In this document: positions 51,769 to 59,194 of the stretch, piece by piece
Layout: each line of letters starts with the position of its first letter
How positions within the stretch are numbered: the stretch's first letter is position 1
NCBI GenBank assembly: GCA_001898185.1
Contig: MKTI01000006.1
Coordinates: 806,001-870,000, forward strand
Source of the DNA: Cellulomonas sp. 73-145
Lineage (GTDB): Bacteria > Actinomycetota > Actinomycetes > Actinomycetales > Cellulomonadaceae
Length of the DNA: 64,000 nt
Direction: 5' to 3'
The notes under the pieces: generated by a model
What the model was told of the DNA's origin: nothing
Databases searched by the model: none
What the model saw: the letters and a program-made list of their open reading frames with translations, nothing else
Translations under genes and position numbers: made by a program

Positions 51769-52404
51769 ATGAACCCCGAGACGACCGCCCTTGTCCTGAT
51801 CGAGTTCCAGCACGACTTCACCAGCGAGGGCGGCGCCCTGCACGGCGCGGTCCAGGGCGTGATGGAGAGCACCGACATGCTCACCCACGCACGGGAGGCG
51901 CTCGAGGCCACCCGCGCCGCCGGCGCCACCGTGATCCACAGCCCGATCACGTTCCAGAAGGGCTACTACGAGATCAACGCGCACCCGTACGGCATCCTCA
52001 AGGGCGTCGTCGACTCGAACGCCTTCGTCAAGGACACCTGGGGCGCGCAGATCGTCGACGACGTCGCCCCGGCCGACGGCGACATCGTCATCGAGGGCAA
52101 GCGCGGGCTGGACGCCTTCGGCTCGACCAACCTCGACTTCATCCTGCGGTCCAAGGGCATCAGCACCGTGGTGCTGGCGGGGTTCCTCACCAACTGCTGC
52201 GTCGAGTCGACCATGCGCTCGGCGTACGAGAAGGGGTTCGAGGTGATCACACTGACGGACGCGGTCGGCGCCACCTCCGCCGAGGAGCACGCGAACGCCA
52301 TCCGGTACGACTACCCGATGTTCTCCAAGCCGATGACCACGGCGGAGTACGTGGGCGCGCTGCGCGGCACCGCCGTCACCGCCGACTCCTCGCGCGGGTA
52401 CTGA
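51769..52404 (+). CDS. Cysteine hydrolase (isochorismatase-like family)
   Basis: A 211-residue Rossmann-like hydrolase with the family triad: Asp in IEFQHDFTSEGGAL (D15), Lys in IEGKRGLDAF, and the nucleophilic Cys in GFLTNCCVESTMRSAYEKGF with the cis-peptide region before it. ATG 51769 follows AAAGGAG. It lies 110 bases after the flavoprotein and may be in its operon. Substrates of this family include amides, nicotinamide and isochorismate; none can be chosen here. Confidence 0.88.
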   Translation: MNPETTALVLIEFQHDFTSEGGALHGAVQGVMESTDMLTHAREALEATRAAGATVIHSPITFQKGYYEINAHPYGILKGVVDSNAFVKDTWGAQIVDDVAPADGDIVIEGKRGLDAFGSTNLDFILRSKGISTVVLAGFLTNCCVESTMRSAYEKGFEVITLTDAVGATSAEEHANAIRYDYPMFSKPMTTAEYVGALRGTAVTADSSRGY

Positions 52405-52592
52405 CCTCGTCGCTCGTGACCGGCCGGCCGGTGCGCGGACCGCGAGCACCGGCCGGCCGGGCACGCGGTGGCCCGGGCCATGGCAGCAGGCAAGCCCCCG
52501 CGAGAACGACGAGAGCGCAGGACCGGCTGCGTCGGTCTCGAAGCGCAAGACGAATGGTCTCAACCATCGGACTCCGTGCCTACGGTGAGGCC

Positions 52593-53435
52593 ATGTGCGC
52601 TCACGAGGTGACCAGGCGACGGTCGACGGCGTCCCCGTGGCCCGGCCCGGGAGCTCCGGTGGTGGTCGACACGCCTGCTGACCTCGGGCCGGAGGCCGTC
52701 CTGGTCGACGTCCGGTGGAGCGCCGAGGGCCGGCCGGCTCGGGACGCCTACCTCGCCGGGCACCTGCCCGGCGCCGTGCTCTGCGACGTCGAGACCGACC
52801 TGCTCGGGACGGTCGGCGGTCGGCGCGCCGGGCTGCCGTCGCCGGAGGCCCTGGCCTCGGTGCTCGGTCGGCTCGGCATCGCGGCGGGCACCGCGGTGGT
52901 GGCGTACGACGACCTGGGCGGCGTCGCCGCAGCGTGGCTCGTGTGGATGCTGCGCGCGCTGGGACAGCCCGCGGCGGTGCTCGACGGCGGTCTGGCGCGA
53001 TACGCCGGGGACCTCCAGACCGGCGACGTGGCGCCAGCGCCCGTGGTCGTCGAGGCCCGGCCGTGGCCGGCGGACCGAGTCGCCGACCTGGCCGCCGTGG
53101 TATCACCGGACGTCCGGATCGTCGACGCCCGGCCCCTGGACCGGTACCACGGCCTGGACCAACCAGCTGACGCCCGGTCCGGGCACATCCCCGGGGCGGT
53201 GAGCCTCTTCTGGCGCGACACGGTCGACGCCGACGGCCGTCTTCTGCCGCCGGACCGGCTGCGCGCGGTGGTCGAGGGCGCCGGCGGTCCCGAACCCGTC
53301 GTGTGCTACTGCGGCACCGGGGCCGGCGCGGCACACGTGCTGCTCGCGCTCGAGCACGCCGGCCTGGGTGCCGGCCGGCTGTACGCCGGCTCCTGGGCGG
53401 AGTACGGCGCGACCGATCTCCCGGTCGCCCGGTGA
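52593..53435 (+). CDS. Thiosulfate/3-mercaptopyruvate sulfurtransferase
   Basis: A 280-residue two-domain rhodanese. The N-terminal inactive domain has VLVDVRWSAEGRPARDAYLAGHLPGAV. The C-terminal domain has RIVDARPLDRYHG, SGHIPGAVSLFWRDTV and the active-site loop VCYCGTGAGAAH, whose first loop Cys accepts the sulfane sulfur. ATG 52593 follows GGTGAGG. The CGTGAGA loop composition does not match classic thiosulfate or mercaptopyruvate enzymes exactly, so the donor is uncertain. Confidence 0.88.
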   Translation: MCAHEVTRRRSTASPWPGPGAPVVVDTPADLGPEAVLVDVRWSAEGRPARDAYLAGHLPGAVLCDVETDLLGTVGGRRAGLPSPEALASVLGRLGIAAGTAVVAYDDLGGVAAAWLVWMLRALGQPAAVLDGGLARYAGDLQTGDVAPAPVVVEARPWPADRVADLAAVVSPDVRIVDARPLDRYHGLDQPADARSGHIPGAVSLFWRDTVDADGRLLPPDRLRAVVEGAGGPEPVVCYCGTGAGAAHVLLALEHAGLGAGRLYAGSWAEYGATDLPVAR

Positions 53436-53504
53436 GGCTCCGCCGATACTGAACCCCTCAGCTCGCCGTCCGCCCCGCGCCCGTCCCCGTCCGAGAGGCC
53501 CACG

Positions 53505-53984
53505 ATGCCCAGCACGTTCAACGGTCTGCCCCTGCACCCCCTGGTGGTGCACGCCGTGGTGGTGCTGGTGCCGCTCGCGGTCGTCTGGCTGCTGGTGCTG
53601 ACGTTCGTGCCGCGGTGGCGGGACCGGTACGCGGGGCTCGGTGCGCTGGTGGCCCTGGTCGCGCTCGTGCTGACCCCGCTCGCCTCGGAGACCGGTGAGT
53701 CGTTGCAGGCCCAGATCGGCCCGGTCGGCGAGCACGCGGAGCTGGGGGACCAGCTGAAGTACTTCGTCTTCCCCGTCGCCGTGCTCGCCGTGGCCCTGTG
53801 GTGGGTGACCCGTCGGGCGCGTTCCGGCCCGGCGCTGGCCCGTCCGCTCGCGCTGACGCTCGCGGTCCTGTCCGTGGTCGCGAGCCTGGCCACGGGCTGG
53901 CAGGTGTACCGAGTCGGCGACTCCGGGGCCCGCGCGGTGTGGCAGCACAGCACCAGCCAGCTGTCGAGCGTCGGCAAGGGCTGA
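53505..53984 (+). CDS. DUF2231-family membrane protein
   Basis: A 159-residue protein with four predicted membrane segments and the family start MPSTFNGLPLHPLVVHAVVV (HPLVVHAVVVLVPLA), in which two histidines near the membrane face may bind metal or haem. The end LATGWQVYRVGDSGARAVW is typical of the family. Function unknown. It stands alone between the sulfurtransferase and the next membrane protein. Confidence 0.88.
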   Translation: MPSTFNGLPLHPLVVHAVVVLVPLAVVWLLVLTFVPRWRDRYAGLGALVALVALVLTPLASETGESLQAQIGPVGEHAELGDQLKYFVFPVAVLAVALWWVTRRARSGPALARPLALTLAVLSVVASLATGWQVYRVGDSGARAVWQHSTSQLSSVGKG

Positions 53985-54080
53985 GGCGCCGGACCGCCCC
54001 GCGCCGCAGCGCTCGACAGGCGCTCGCGGCCGGATCGACGGATGGTGGTTGTCCCGACAGCGACCGGAGGGACCCACACC

Positions 54081-54629
54081 ATGAGCTCCAACACCTTTGT
54101 CCGATCCCTGCACGACCTCGGTGCCGCCGCCTGGTTCGGTGGCGGCCTGATGGGCGCCATCGGCCTCAACGGTGCCTCCGAGGAGGTCGAGGACCCGCGT
54201 CAGCGCGTGCACACCGCGTCCATGGGCTGGGCGAAGTGGGCACCGGTGAACGCCCTGGCCATCGGCGCGCACCTGGTCGGCGGTGCCGGCCTGCTGCTGG
54301 CCAACCGCGGCCGCGTCCAGGCCCAGGAGGGCGTCACGGCCAACACCGTCGTCAAGACGGCGCTGACGATCGCGGCCCTCGGCACCACCGCGTGGAGCGG
54401 GATGCTCGGCACCAAGATCGCCAAGGGCTCCTCAGAGCCGGCGCACAGCGGCGTCACGCCGTCGTCCAGCACGTCCGACGAGGTGGCAGCGGCCCAGCGG
54501 CAGGAGCGCATCCTGCAGTGGGTCACCCCGGCGCTGGTCGGCACGATCATCGTGCTCGGCGCCCAGCAGGGCGAGATGCAGCGGCCCACCCAGGTGTCGA
54601 AGGGTCTGCTCGGCCGCATCCTCGACTGA
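54081..54629 (+). CDS. Hypothetical membrane protein
   Basis: A 182-residue protein with ATG 54081 after GGAGGG. It has four weak hydrophobic segments (AAAWFGGGLMGAIGLNGAS, ALAIGAHLVGGAGLLLANRG, VVKTALTIAALGTTAWSG, ILQWVTPALVGTIIVLGAQ) and a polar loop with SSSTSDEVAAAQRQER. Similar uncharacterised proteins are common in actinobacteria; no function is known to me. A hairpin follows the stop codon. Confidence 0.8.
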   Translation: MSSNTFVRSLHDLGAAAWFGGGLMGAIGLNGASEEVEDPRQRVHTASMGWAKWAPVNALAIGAHLVGGAGLLLANRGRVQAQEGVTANTVVKTALTIAALGTTAWSGMLGTKIAKGSSEPAHSGVTPSSSTSDEVAAAQRQERILQWVTPALVGTIIVLGAQQGEMQRPTQVSKGLLGRILD

Positions 54630-54644
54630 CTCCGTACCGTTCGA

Positions 54645-54682
54645 GCCGAGGGGTGCCGCCGCTGCCGGGGGCGCCCCTCGGC
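54645..54682 (+). terminator. Hairpin terminator
   Basis: GCCGAGGGG (54645-54653) pairs with CCCCTCGGC (54674-54682), 15 bases after the stop of the membrane protein at 54081 and before the convergent DUF2316 gene. Confidence 0.6.
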
Positions 54683-54758
54683 GTGCGACGGACGCCGCCC
54701 GGCCTCGCGGCCCGGCAGCTCTCGGCTGAGTGGCTCTCGGCTGAGCGGCGAGCGGCGG

Positions 54759-55070
54759 TCAGCCCCGACGCGTCGCGACAGGTGCCGGCCGCAGCCGCAA
54801 CCCCTGGGCGGCGGCGGCCCGTGCCGTGTCGGTGAGCACCGTGTACGCGGCGGGCTTGCGCCCACGCTCGCGGATGGTCCGGTCGAGGTAGTCCCGCAGC
54901 AGCCACATCTGCACCGGGTCCGACGTGGGGCGCACCGCGAGCTCGCGCTCCAGCTGGTGCGGCGTGAACCCGAGGTCGTGCTGGATCTCGTCCCGGCTCA
55001 GGCCGGCGAGGTTGTAGCTCGCCATCAGCTCCTGGCTGGCCTGTGCGCGATCGGCACCGTTCAGGGACAT
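54759..55070 (-). CDS. DUF2316-family protein
   Basis: A 103-residue protein with the family pattern MSLNGADRAQASQELMASYN, LSRDEIQHDLGFTPHQLERE (helix-turn-helix-like) and VQMWLLRDYLDRTIRERGR. DUF2316 proteins are small and usually sit next to MarR-type regulators, as here: the stop of the MarR gene lies three bases before its ATG. Likely a co-regulator or stress-response protein, function unproven. Confidence 0.85.
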   Translation of the reverse strand: MSLNGADRAQASQELMASYNLAGLSRDEIQHDLGFTPHQLERELAVRPTSDPVQMWLLRDYLDRTIRERGRKPAAYTVLTDTARAAAAQGLRLRPAPVATRRG

Positions 55071-55073
55071 GGG

Positions 55074-55529
55074 TCACACCGTTCTGTCGGGGTGGGTGAG
55101 GGACGGGACTGTCATGGCGGCGGCCCGCTCGCGGAGCCGGTGGAGCTGGGTGGACAGGGCTGCCTGCTGCTCCGACGTCAGGTCGGCGAACACCTGGTCG
55201 ACGGCCTGACGACGGGTGGTCAGCGCCGCCTGGTAGGTGCGTCGGCCGGCGGCGGTGAGGTGCACCAGCCAGGCGCGCCGGTCGTCCGGATCGGCGGCGC
55301 GGCGCACCAGCCCGTCGCGCTCCAGCGCGTCGACCGCCTCGGTGATGGTGCGCGGCGCCAGCTCGAGCGTCTCCGCGAGCACCGCCTGCCGTGCGGGACC
55401 GTCCGCCAGCGCGCCGAGCACACGCGTGCGAGCCACCGAGACACCGTGCACCTGCAGCCGCGAGTCGAGCACGCGGCGGATGCGGGTGACGCACTCCACG
55501 AGCTCGTCAGCCAGGTCTGTCGTCTCCAC
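55074..55529 (-). CDS. MarR-family transcriptional regulator
   Basis: A 151-residue winged-helix regulator with HTH LAETLELAPRTITEAVDALERDGLVRR and wing ADPDDRRAWLVHLTAAG. GTG 55529 follows GAGAGGCGG. A perfect 14-bp palindrome 36 bases upstream is the obvious operator for itself and the DUF2316 partner. Confidence 0.9.
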   Translation of the reverse strand: METTDLADELVECVTRIRRVLDSRLQVHGVSVARTRVLGALADGPARQAVLAETLELAPRTITEAVDALERDGLVRRAADPDDRRAWLVHLTAAGRRTYQAALTTRRQAVDQVFADLTSEQQAALSTQLHRLRERAAAMTVPSLTHPDRTV

Positions 55530-55564
55530 GGACCGCCTCTCCGGGACCAGTGTAGTCCCACATG

Positions 55565-55578
55565 GTGAGGTACCTCAC
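55565..55578 (-). promoter_or_regulatory. Perfect 14-bp palindrome upstream of the MarR gene
   Basis: GTGAGGTACCTCAC reads identically on both strands. Its place in the MarR promoter region suggests the MarR operator; it also contains GAGGTACCTC, a stronger dyad than any other nearby. Confidence 0.6.
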
Positions 55579-55719
55579 GGAATCCCGCGGCGCGGTCGCG
55601 GCAGCACTGGCCCGGGTGCGACGGCCGGAGAAGACTGGCGGCAGGCGCCACCTCACCGGTGAGCGGGTCGCCGGTGTCCTCGGGCAGCGCCGCTGGACGG
55701 GCACGGTGGACGGAGGGTC

Positions 55720-56601
55720 ATGAGCACGGAACAGCTCCAGCAGATGGCCACGGGTCGCGGCTTCATCGCCGCGCTGGACCAGAGCGGCGGCTCAACCCCC
55801 GGCGCCCTCAAGCGGTACGGCATCGAGACGTGGGCCGACGACGCGCAGATGTTCGAGCTGGTGCACGCGATGCGCTCGCGGATCATCACCAGCCGGGTGT
55901 TCGGCGGCGACCGCATCGTCGGCGCGATCCTGTTCGACCGGACCATGGAGAGCCAGATCGGCGGCATGGGCGCCGCCGAGTACCTGTGGCAGGTCAAGCA
56001 CGTCGCGCCGTTCCTCAAGGTGGACAAGGGGCTGGTGGACGAGGCGGACGGGGTGCGGCTGATGAAGCCGATCCCGGACCTCGACGACGCGCTGACCAGG
56101 GCGAACGGGCACGGGGTGTTCGGCACCAAGATGCGCTCGCTGGTGGTGCAGGCGGACAAGGCGGGGGTCGCGGCGATCGTCGACCAGCAGCTGGAGCTGG
56201 CGCAGCGGATCCTCGCGGCGGGGCTGATGCCGATCGTCGAGCCGGAGGTGGACATCCACAGCCCCACGAAGGGTCAGGCGGAGGACATGCTCCGCTCGGC
56301 GCTGCACGACCGGCTCGACCGGCTGCCCGGCGACGCCCGGGTGATGCTCAAGCTGACGCTGCCCGAGCAGGACGGCTGGTGGACACCGCTCGTCGAGCAC
56401 CCGCACGTGCTCCGCGTCGCGGCCCTCTCCGGCGGGTACACCCGCGCCGAGGCGGTGCAGCGGCTGGCGCGGCAGCCCGGCGTGATCGCCAGCTTCTCGC
56501 GCGCACTGACCGAGGGCCTGGCGGCGCAGCAGTCGGACGACGAGTTCGACGCGGTGCTCGACGGCTCCATCCAGGCGATCTACGACGCGTCGCTGACCTG
56601 A
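55720..56601 (+). CDS. Class I fructose-bisphosphate aldolase
   Basis: A 293-residue glycolytic/gluconeogenic aldolase of the bacterial class I type, cleaving fructose-1,6-bisphosphate through a Schiff base. The N-terminus has GRGFIAALDQSGGSTPGALKRYG, and the Schiff-base lysine is probably K211 in VMLKLTLPEQ, matching the position in staphylococcal Fda. FDRTMESQIGG and KPIPDLDDAL are also conserved. ATG 55720 follows GGAGGGTC. It would process hexose and triose phosphate from the three sugar operons. Confidence 0.92.
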   Translation: MSTEQLQQMATGRGFIAALDQSGGSTPGALKRYGIETWADDAQMFELVHAMRSRIITSRVFGGDRIVGAILFDRTMESQIGGMGAAEYLWQVKHVAPFLKVDKGLVDEADGVRLMKPIPDLDDALTRANGHGVFGTKMRSLVVQADKAGVAAIVDQQLELAQRILAAGLMPIVEPEVDIHSPTKGQAEDMLRSALHDRLDRLPGDARVMLKLTLPEQDGWWTPLVEHPHVLRVAALSGGYTRAEAVQRLARQPGVIASFSRALTEGLAAQQSDDEFDAVLDGSIQAIYDASLT

Positions 56602-56666
56602 CCGGCCGCCCGGGCCGAACCACACACCGCCGTCGTCGCGACACGCCGACGGCGGCGCCACGCTCG

Positions 56667-56686
56667 TTCTCAGAATCCTCTGAGAA
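56667..56686 (+). promoter_or_regulatory. Inverted repeat upstream of the FMN-binding gene
   Basis: TTCTCAGA (56667-56674) and TCTGAGAA (56679-56686) form a perfect eight-base dyad around ATCC. TCTCAG-type repeats resemble response-regulator boxes before flavin/ferric-reductase operons in actinobacteria (recalled pattern). No downstream reductase is present. Confidence 0.5.
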
Positions 56687-56707
56687 TCGGCTGGTGCCGT
56701 GGGCCCC

Positions 56708-56764
56708 ATGACGACGAGCGCGCCGACCCCGACCGGCGCAGCGCGCCCGGCGACCGTCCGATGA
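56708..56764 (+). CDS. 18-codon leader ORF coupled to the FMN-binding gene
   Basis: ATG 56708 opens a frame for MTTSAPTPTGAARPATVR and ends in TGA at 56762-56764, overlapping the next ATG (ATGA at 56761). It is either a translational-coupling leader peptide or the ends of a deleted upstream gene joined together. Confidence 0.35.
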   Translation: MTTSAPTPTGAARPATVR

Positions 56765-57405
56765 CGCCGCCGTCCCGCGGCTCCGCCCTGTACGCGGCCA
56801 CGCTGGTCACCATCGGTGCGGCGGCCGGGGTCCGGTTCTTCACCACGACGCCGGACCTGCACGCGGCCGCCGCCCAGGGCGCCGCAACGGGCGCACCGGT
56901 AGCGGCGGCCGTCGCCACACCGTCGTCCACCCCGACGGCGACCGGCAGCAGCCTCAGCTGGGGCCGCGGGCCGCACCCGTCGGCCACACCGTCGCCGACC
57001 CCGTCGCGCACGGCGACGGTCCCGACGCAGCGACCGTCCCCGACCGCGACCCCGACCGCGACCCCGACCCGGACCACGGCGCCCGCGCCCGCGCCGAAGC
57101 CCGCCGCTCCGGCACCGCCACCCCCCGCACCGGTCACCACCGTGGTGGTCGGCTCCACCGTGCAGACACGGTACGGACCCGTGCAGGTGCAGGTGACGTT
57201 CACCGGCACCGCGATCACCGCGGCGCAGGCGCTGCAGGCACCGTCGGGCGGGTACAGCAGCCAGGTCAGCTCGTTCTCCATCCCCGTGCTGTCCAGCGAG
57301 GCGGTCGCCGCCGGCTCGGCGAACATCGCGGCGGTGTCCGGGGCGTCCTACACGTCCGCCGGGTACCAGCAGTCGCTGCAGTACGCGATCGACCACCGCG
57401 GCTGA
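56761..57405 (+). CDS. Secreted FMN-binding-domain protein
   Basis: A 214-residue protein with an N-terminal signal/anchor (ALYAATLVTIGAAAGVRFF), a Thr/Pro/Ser linker (residues 50-125) and a C-terminal FMN-binding domain: GSTVQTRYGPVQVQVTF and the covalent-flavin motif VSGASYTSAGYQQSLQYA, in which the Thr of SGASYT is the usual flavinylation site. The enzyme that attaches FMN (ApbE) and the ferric-reductase-like partner normally encoded next to it are missing here, so the electron partner must be elsewhere. Confidence 0.85.
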   Translation: MTPPSRGSALYAATLVTIGAAAGVRFFTTTPDLHAAAAQGAATGAPVAAAVATPSSTPTATGSSLSWGRGPHPSATPSPTPSRTATVPTQRPSPTATPTATPTRTTAPAPAPKPAAPAPPPPAPVTTVVVGSTVQTRYGPVQVQVTFTGTAITAAQALQAPSGGYSSQVSSFSIPVLSSEAVAAGSANIAAVSGASYTSAGYQQSLQYAIDHRG

Positions 57406-57412
57406 CGTCGGC

Positions 57413-59194
57413 TCAGCGGACCGCCTCGCGCGCCAGCACCAGGTAGCAGCTGGCCGTCCACGTGTACGCGCGGTCGCGCAGCCCCTCGCCGGTCAGCGCG
57501 TCGAAGTTCTCCGCGAACCCGTGCGCCTCGCACAGCCGCCGGAACCGCGTGCTGACCTCGTCCGCCAGCCCGTCCCGGCCGGCCCGGCGCAGGCCGTCCA
57601 CCAGGAGCATCGTCGACGGCGCCCAGATGGGGCCGCGCCAGTACCCGTCGGGCTCGTACTGCGGTGAGTCCGGCCGCTCGGTGGCCGGTCCCCACGGTGT
57701 GAGGAACGCGTCCAGCTGCTCGACCAGGGCGTCGACGACGTCCGCCGGCAGGTGCTCGGCGGCCAGCAGCGCGAGGTGGGGGAGCAGGCTGGTGGTGGTG
57801 CTGGCGCGACCCGACACGGGGTTCCGGGCCACCAGGGCCGAGCCGGTCCACAGCTGCTCCACCAGCGCCGCGGCGAGCTGGTCGCGCAGCGCCGCCCAGT
57901 CCGCGGCGGTCCGCCGGTGCGCACCGTCGGCCGCCGGGTCCGTGCCGGTCTCGGGCTCCGACCCCAGCTCGTCGACCAGCCCGGCCAGCACGTCGAGCTG
58001 CACCACCAGGAACGCCGCGAGGTCGGGGGCCTCGACCACGCGGTCGGCGTCGAACATCGTCGCGTTGTCCCAGCCGCTGTCGTTGCCGTGCTGGTAGTGC
58101 GGCAGCACGTGCCCGGGCACGCGTCGGGACGTCAGCCAGAAGTCGGTCCACCGGACCAGCGCGTCATACAGCTCGCGCAGCGTCGCGGCGTCCAGCGGCT
58201 CGTCGAGCGAGGCCCGCAGCCGTGCGACGGCCCAGCCGTGGATCGGCGGCTTGACGAAGTTGTGCAGCACCTCGGAGTGCGTCACCGAGTCCGGCATCGC
58301 GCCCGAGGCGTCCTGGTGGTCGAACGGCAGCAGCAGCTGGTCGAGCGCCTCCGCCGGTCTGCCCGGCGCGAGGGCCAGCGCGTTGAAGCAGTGGTCCCAG
58401 CTCCACACCTTGTCCATCCAGTGCTTGGACATCAGCACGGCCTCACGGCCCAGGAACCCGGCGGGCCGCACGGTGGCGGACCACATCACGTACGCGGCGA
58501 GGGCGGCGGCGGGCGTCGAGCCGTCGCGCCACGGCGCCACCTGGTCGAGGTAGGTGGCGAAGTCGTGGGCGCTCGTCGTGACGACGTCGTCGAACGCCCG
58601 CCGCCGCCGGTAGGGGGGTCGGGCCGTCTCCAGCTCCTCGACGACGAGCTCCCACTCGTCGCCGACCACGGTGACGGTGCGGGTCGCCTCGCCCAGCGCC
58701 TCGGCACCGAGCACGTCCAGCTCGCCGGTCAGCGCCGTGATGCGGTAGCGGCGCCCCGTCTCGTACGACGTCAGCACGGCCGACCCGTCGATCGGGTCCC
58801 GGAACAGGTACAGGCCGGTGAACGGGGTCAGCGACGAGCTCGGGTCGGCGAGCACCAGCCCGAGCCCGCGACCTCGCAGCCGCACCGCGTCGACCGACTC
58901 GAAGGCGGCCTCGATGGTTCGGACCGCCTCGCCGTCCGCGGTCCACGTCAGCACGCCCGGCGTCGCGGTCAGCGTGGTGGCGACCCGTTCGCCTGCCAGC
59001 GTCGGCACCAGCCGCAGCACGGGGTGCATGCCGGTCTGGTGGGACACGAGGTGCACGTCGTCGGCACGCTGGTGCAGCCCGATCACCGGGGACAGGTCGA
59101 GCCAGGAGCCGCGCCGGCTGAACGGCACCTCCTGCACGTCGAACAGCGGCCCGGCGGACACGCCCGCGACCGCGGGACTCGTCGCGGCGCTCAT
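57413..59194 (-). CDS. Alpha/alpha-barrel glycoside hydrolase (GH63/MGH1-like)
   Basis: A 593-residue cytoplasmic enzyme (no signal peptide). Residues 1-215 are a beta-rich N-terminal domain; residues about 216-593 form an (alpha/alpha)6 barrel with MDKVWSWDHCFNALALA, GAMPDSVTHSEVLHNFVKPPIHGW and YWRGPIWAPSTMLLVDGL, the blocks shared by GH63, GH37 and mannosylglycerate-hydrolase-type enzymes. The likely catalytic acids are the Asp in WSWDH and a C-terminal Glu. It is the last gene of the GH127 operon, overlapping the GH127 stop (ATGA at 59194). Confidence 0.85.
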   Translation of the reverse strand: MSAATSPAVAGVSAGPLFDVQEVPFSRRGSWLDLSPVIGLHQRADDVHLVSHQTGMHPVLRLVPTLAGERVATTLTATPGVLTWTADGEAVRTIEAAFESVDAVRLRGRGLGLVLADPSSSLTPFTGLYLFRDPIDGSAVLTSYETGRRYRITALTGELDVLGAEALGEATRTVTVVGDEWELVVEELETARPPYRRRRAFDDVVTTSAHDFATYLDQVAPWRDGSTPAAALAAYVMWSATVRPAGFLGREAVLMSKHWMDKVWSWDHCFNALALAPGRPAEALDQLLLPFDHQDASGAMPDSVTHSEVLHNFVKPPIHGWAVARLRASLDEPLDAATLRELYDALVRWTDFWLTSRRVPGHVLPHYQHGNDSGWDNATMFDADRVVEAPDLAAFLVVQLDVLAGLVDELGSEPETGTDPAADGAHRRTAADWAALRDQLAAALVEQLWTGSALVARNPVSGRASTTTSLLPHLALLAAEHLPADVVDALVEQLDAFLTPWGPATERPDSPQYEPDGYWRGPIWAPSTMLLVDGLRRAGRDGLADEVSTRFRRLCEAHGFAENFDALTGEGLRDRAYTWTASCYLVLAREAVR

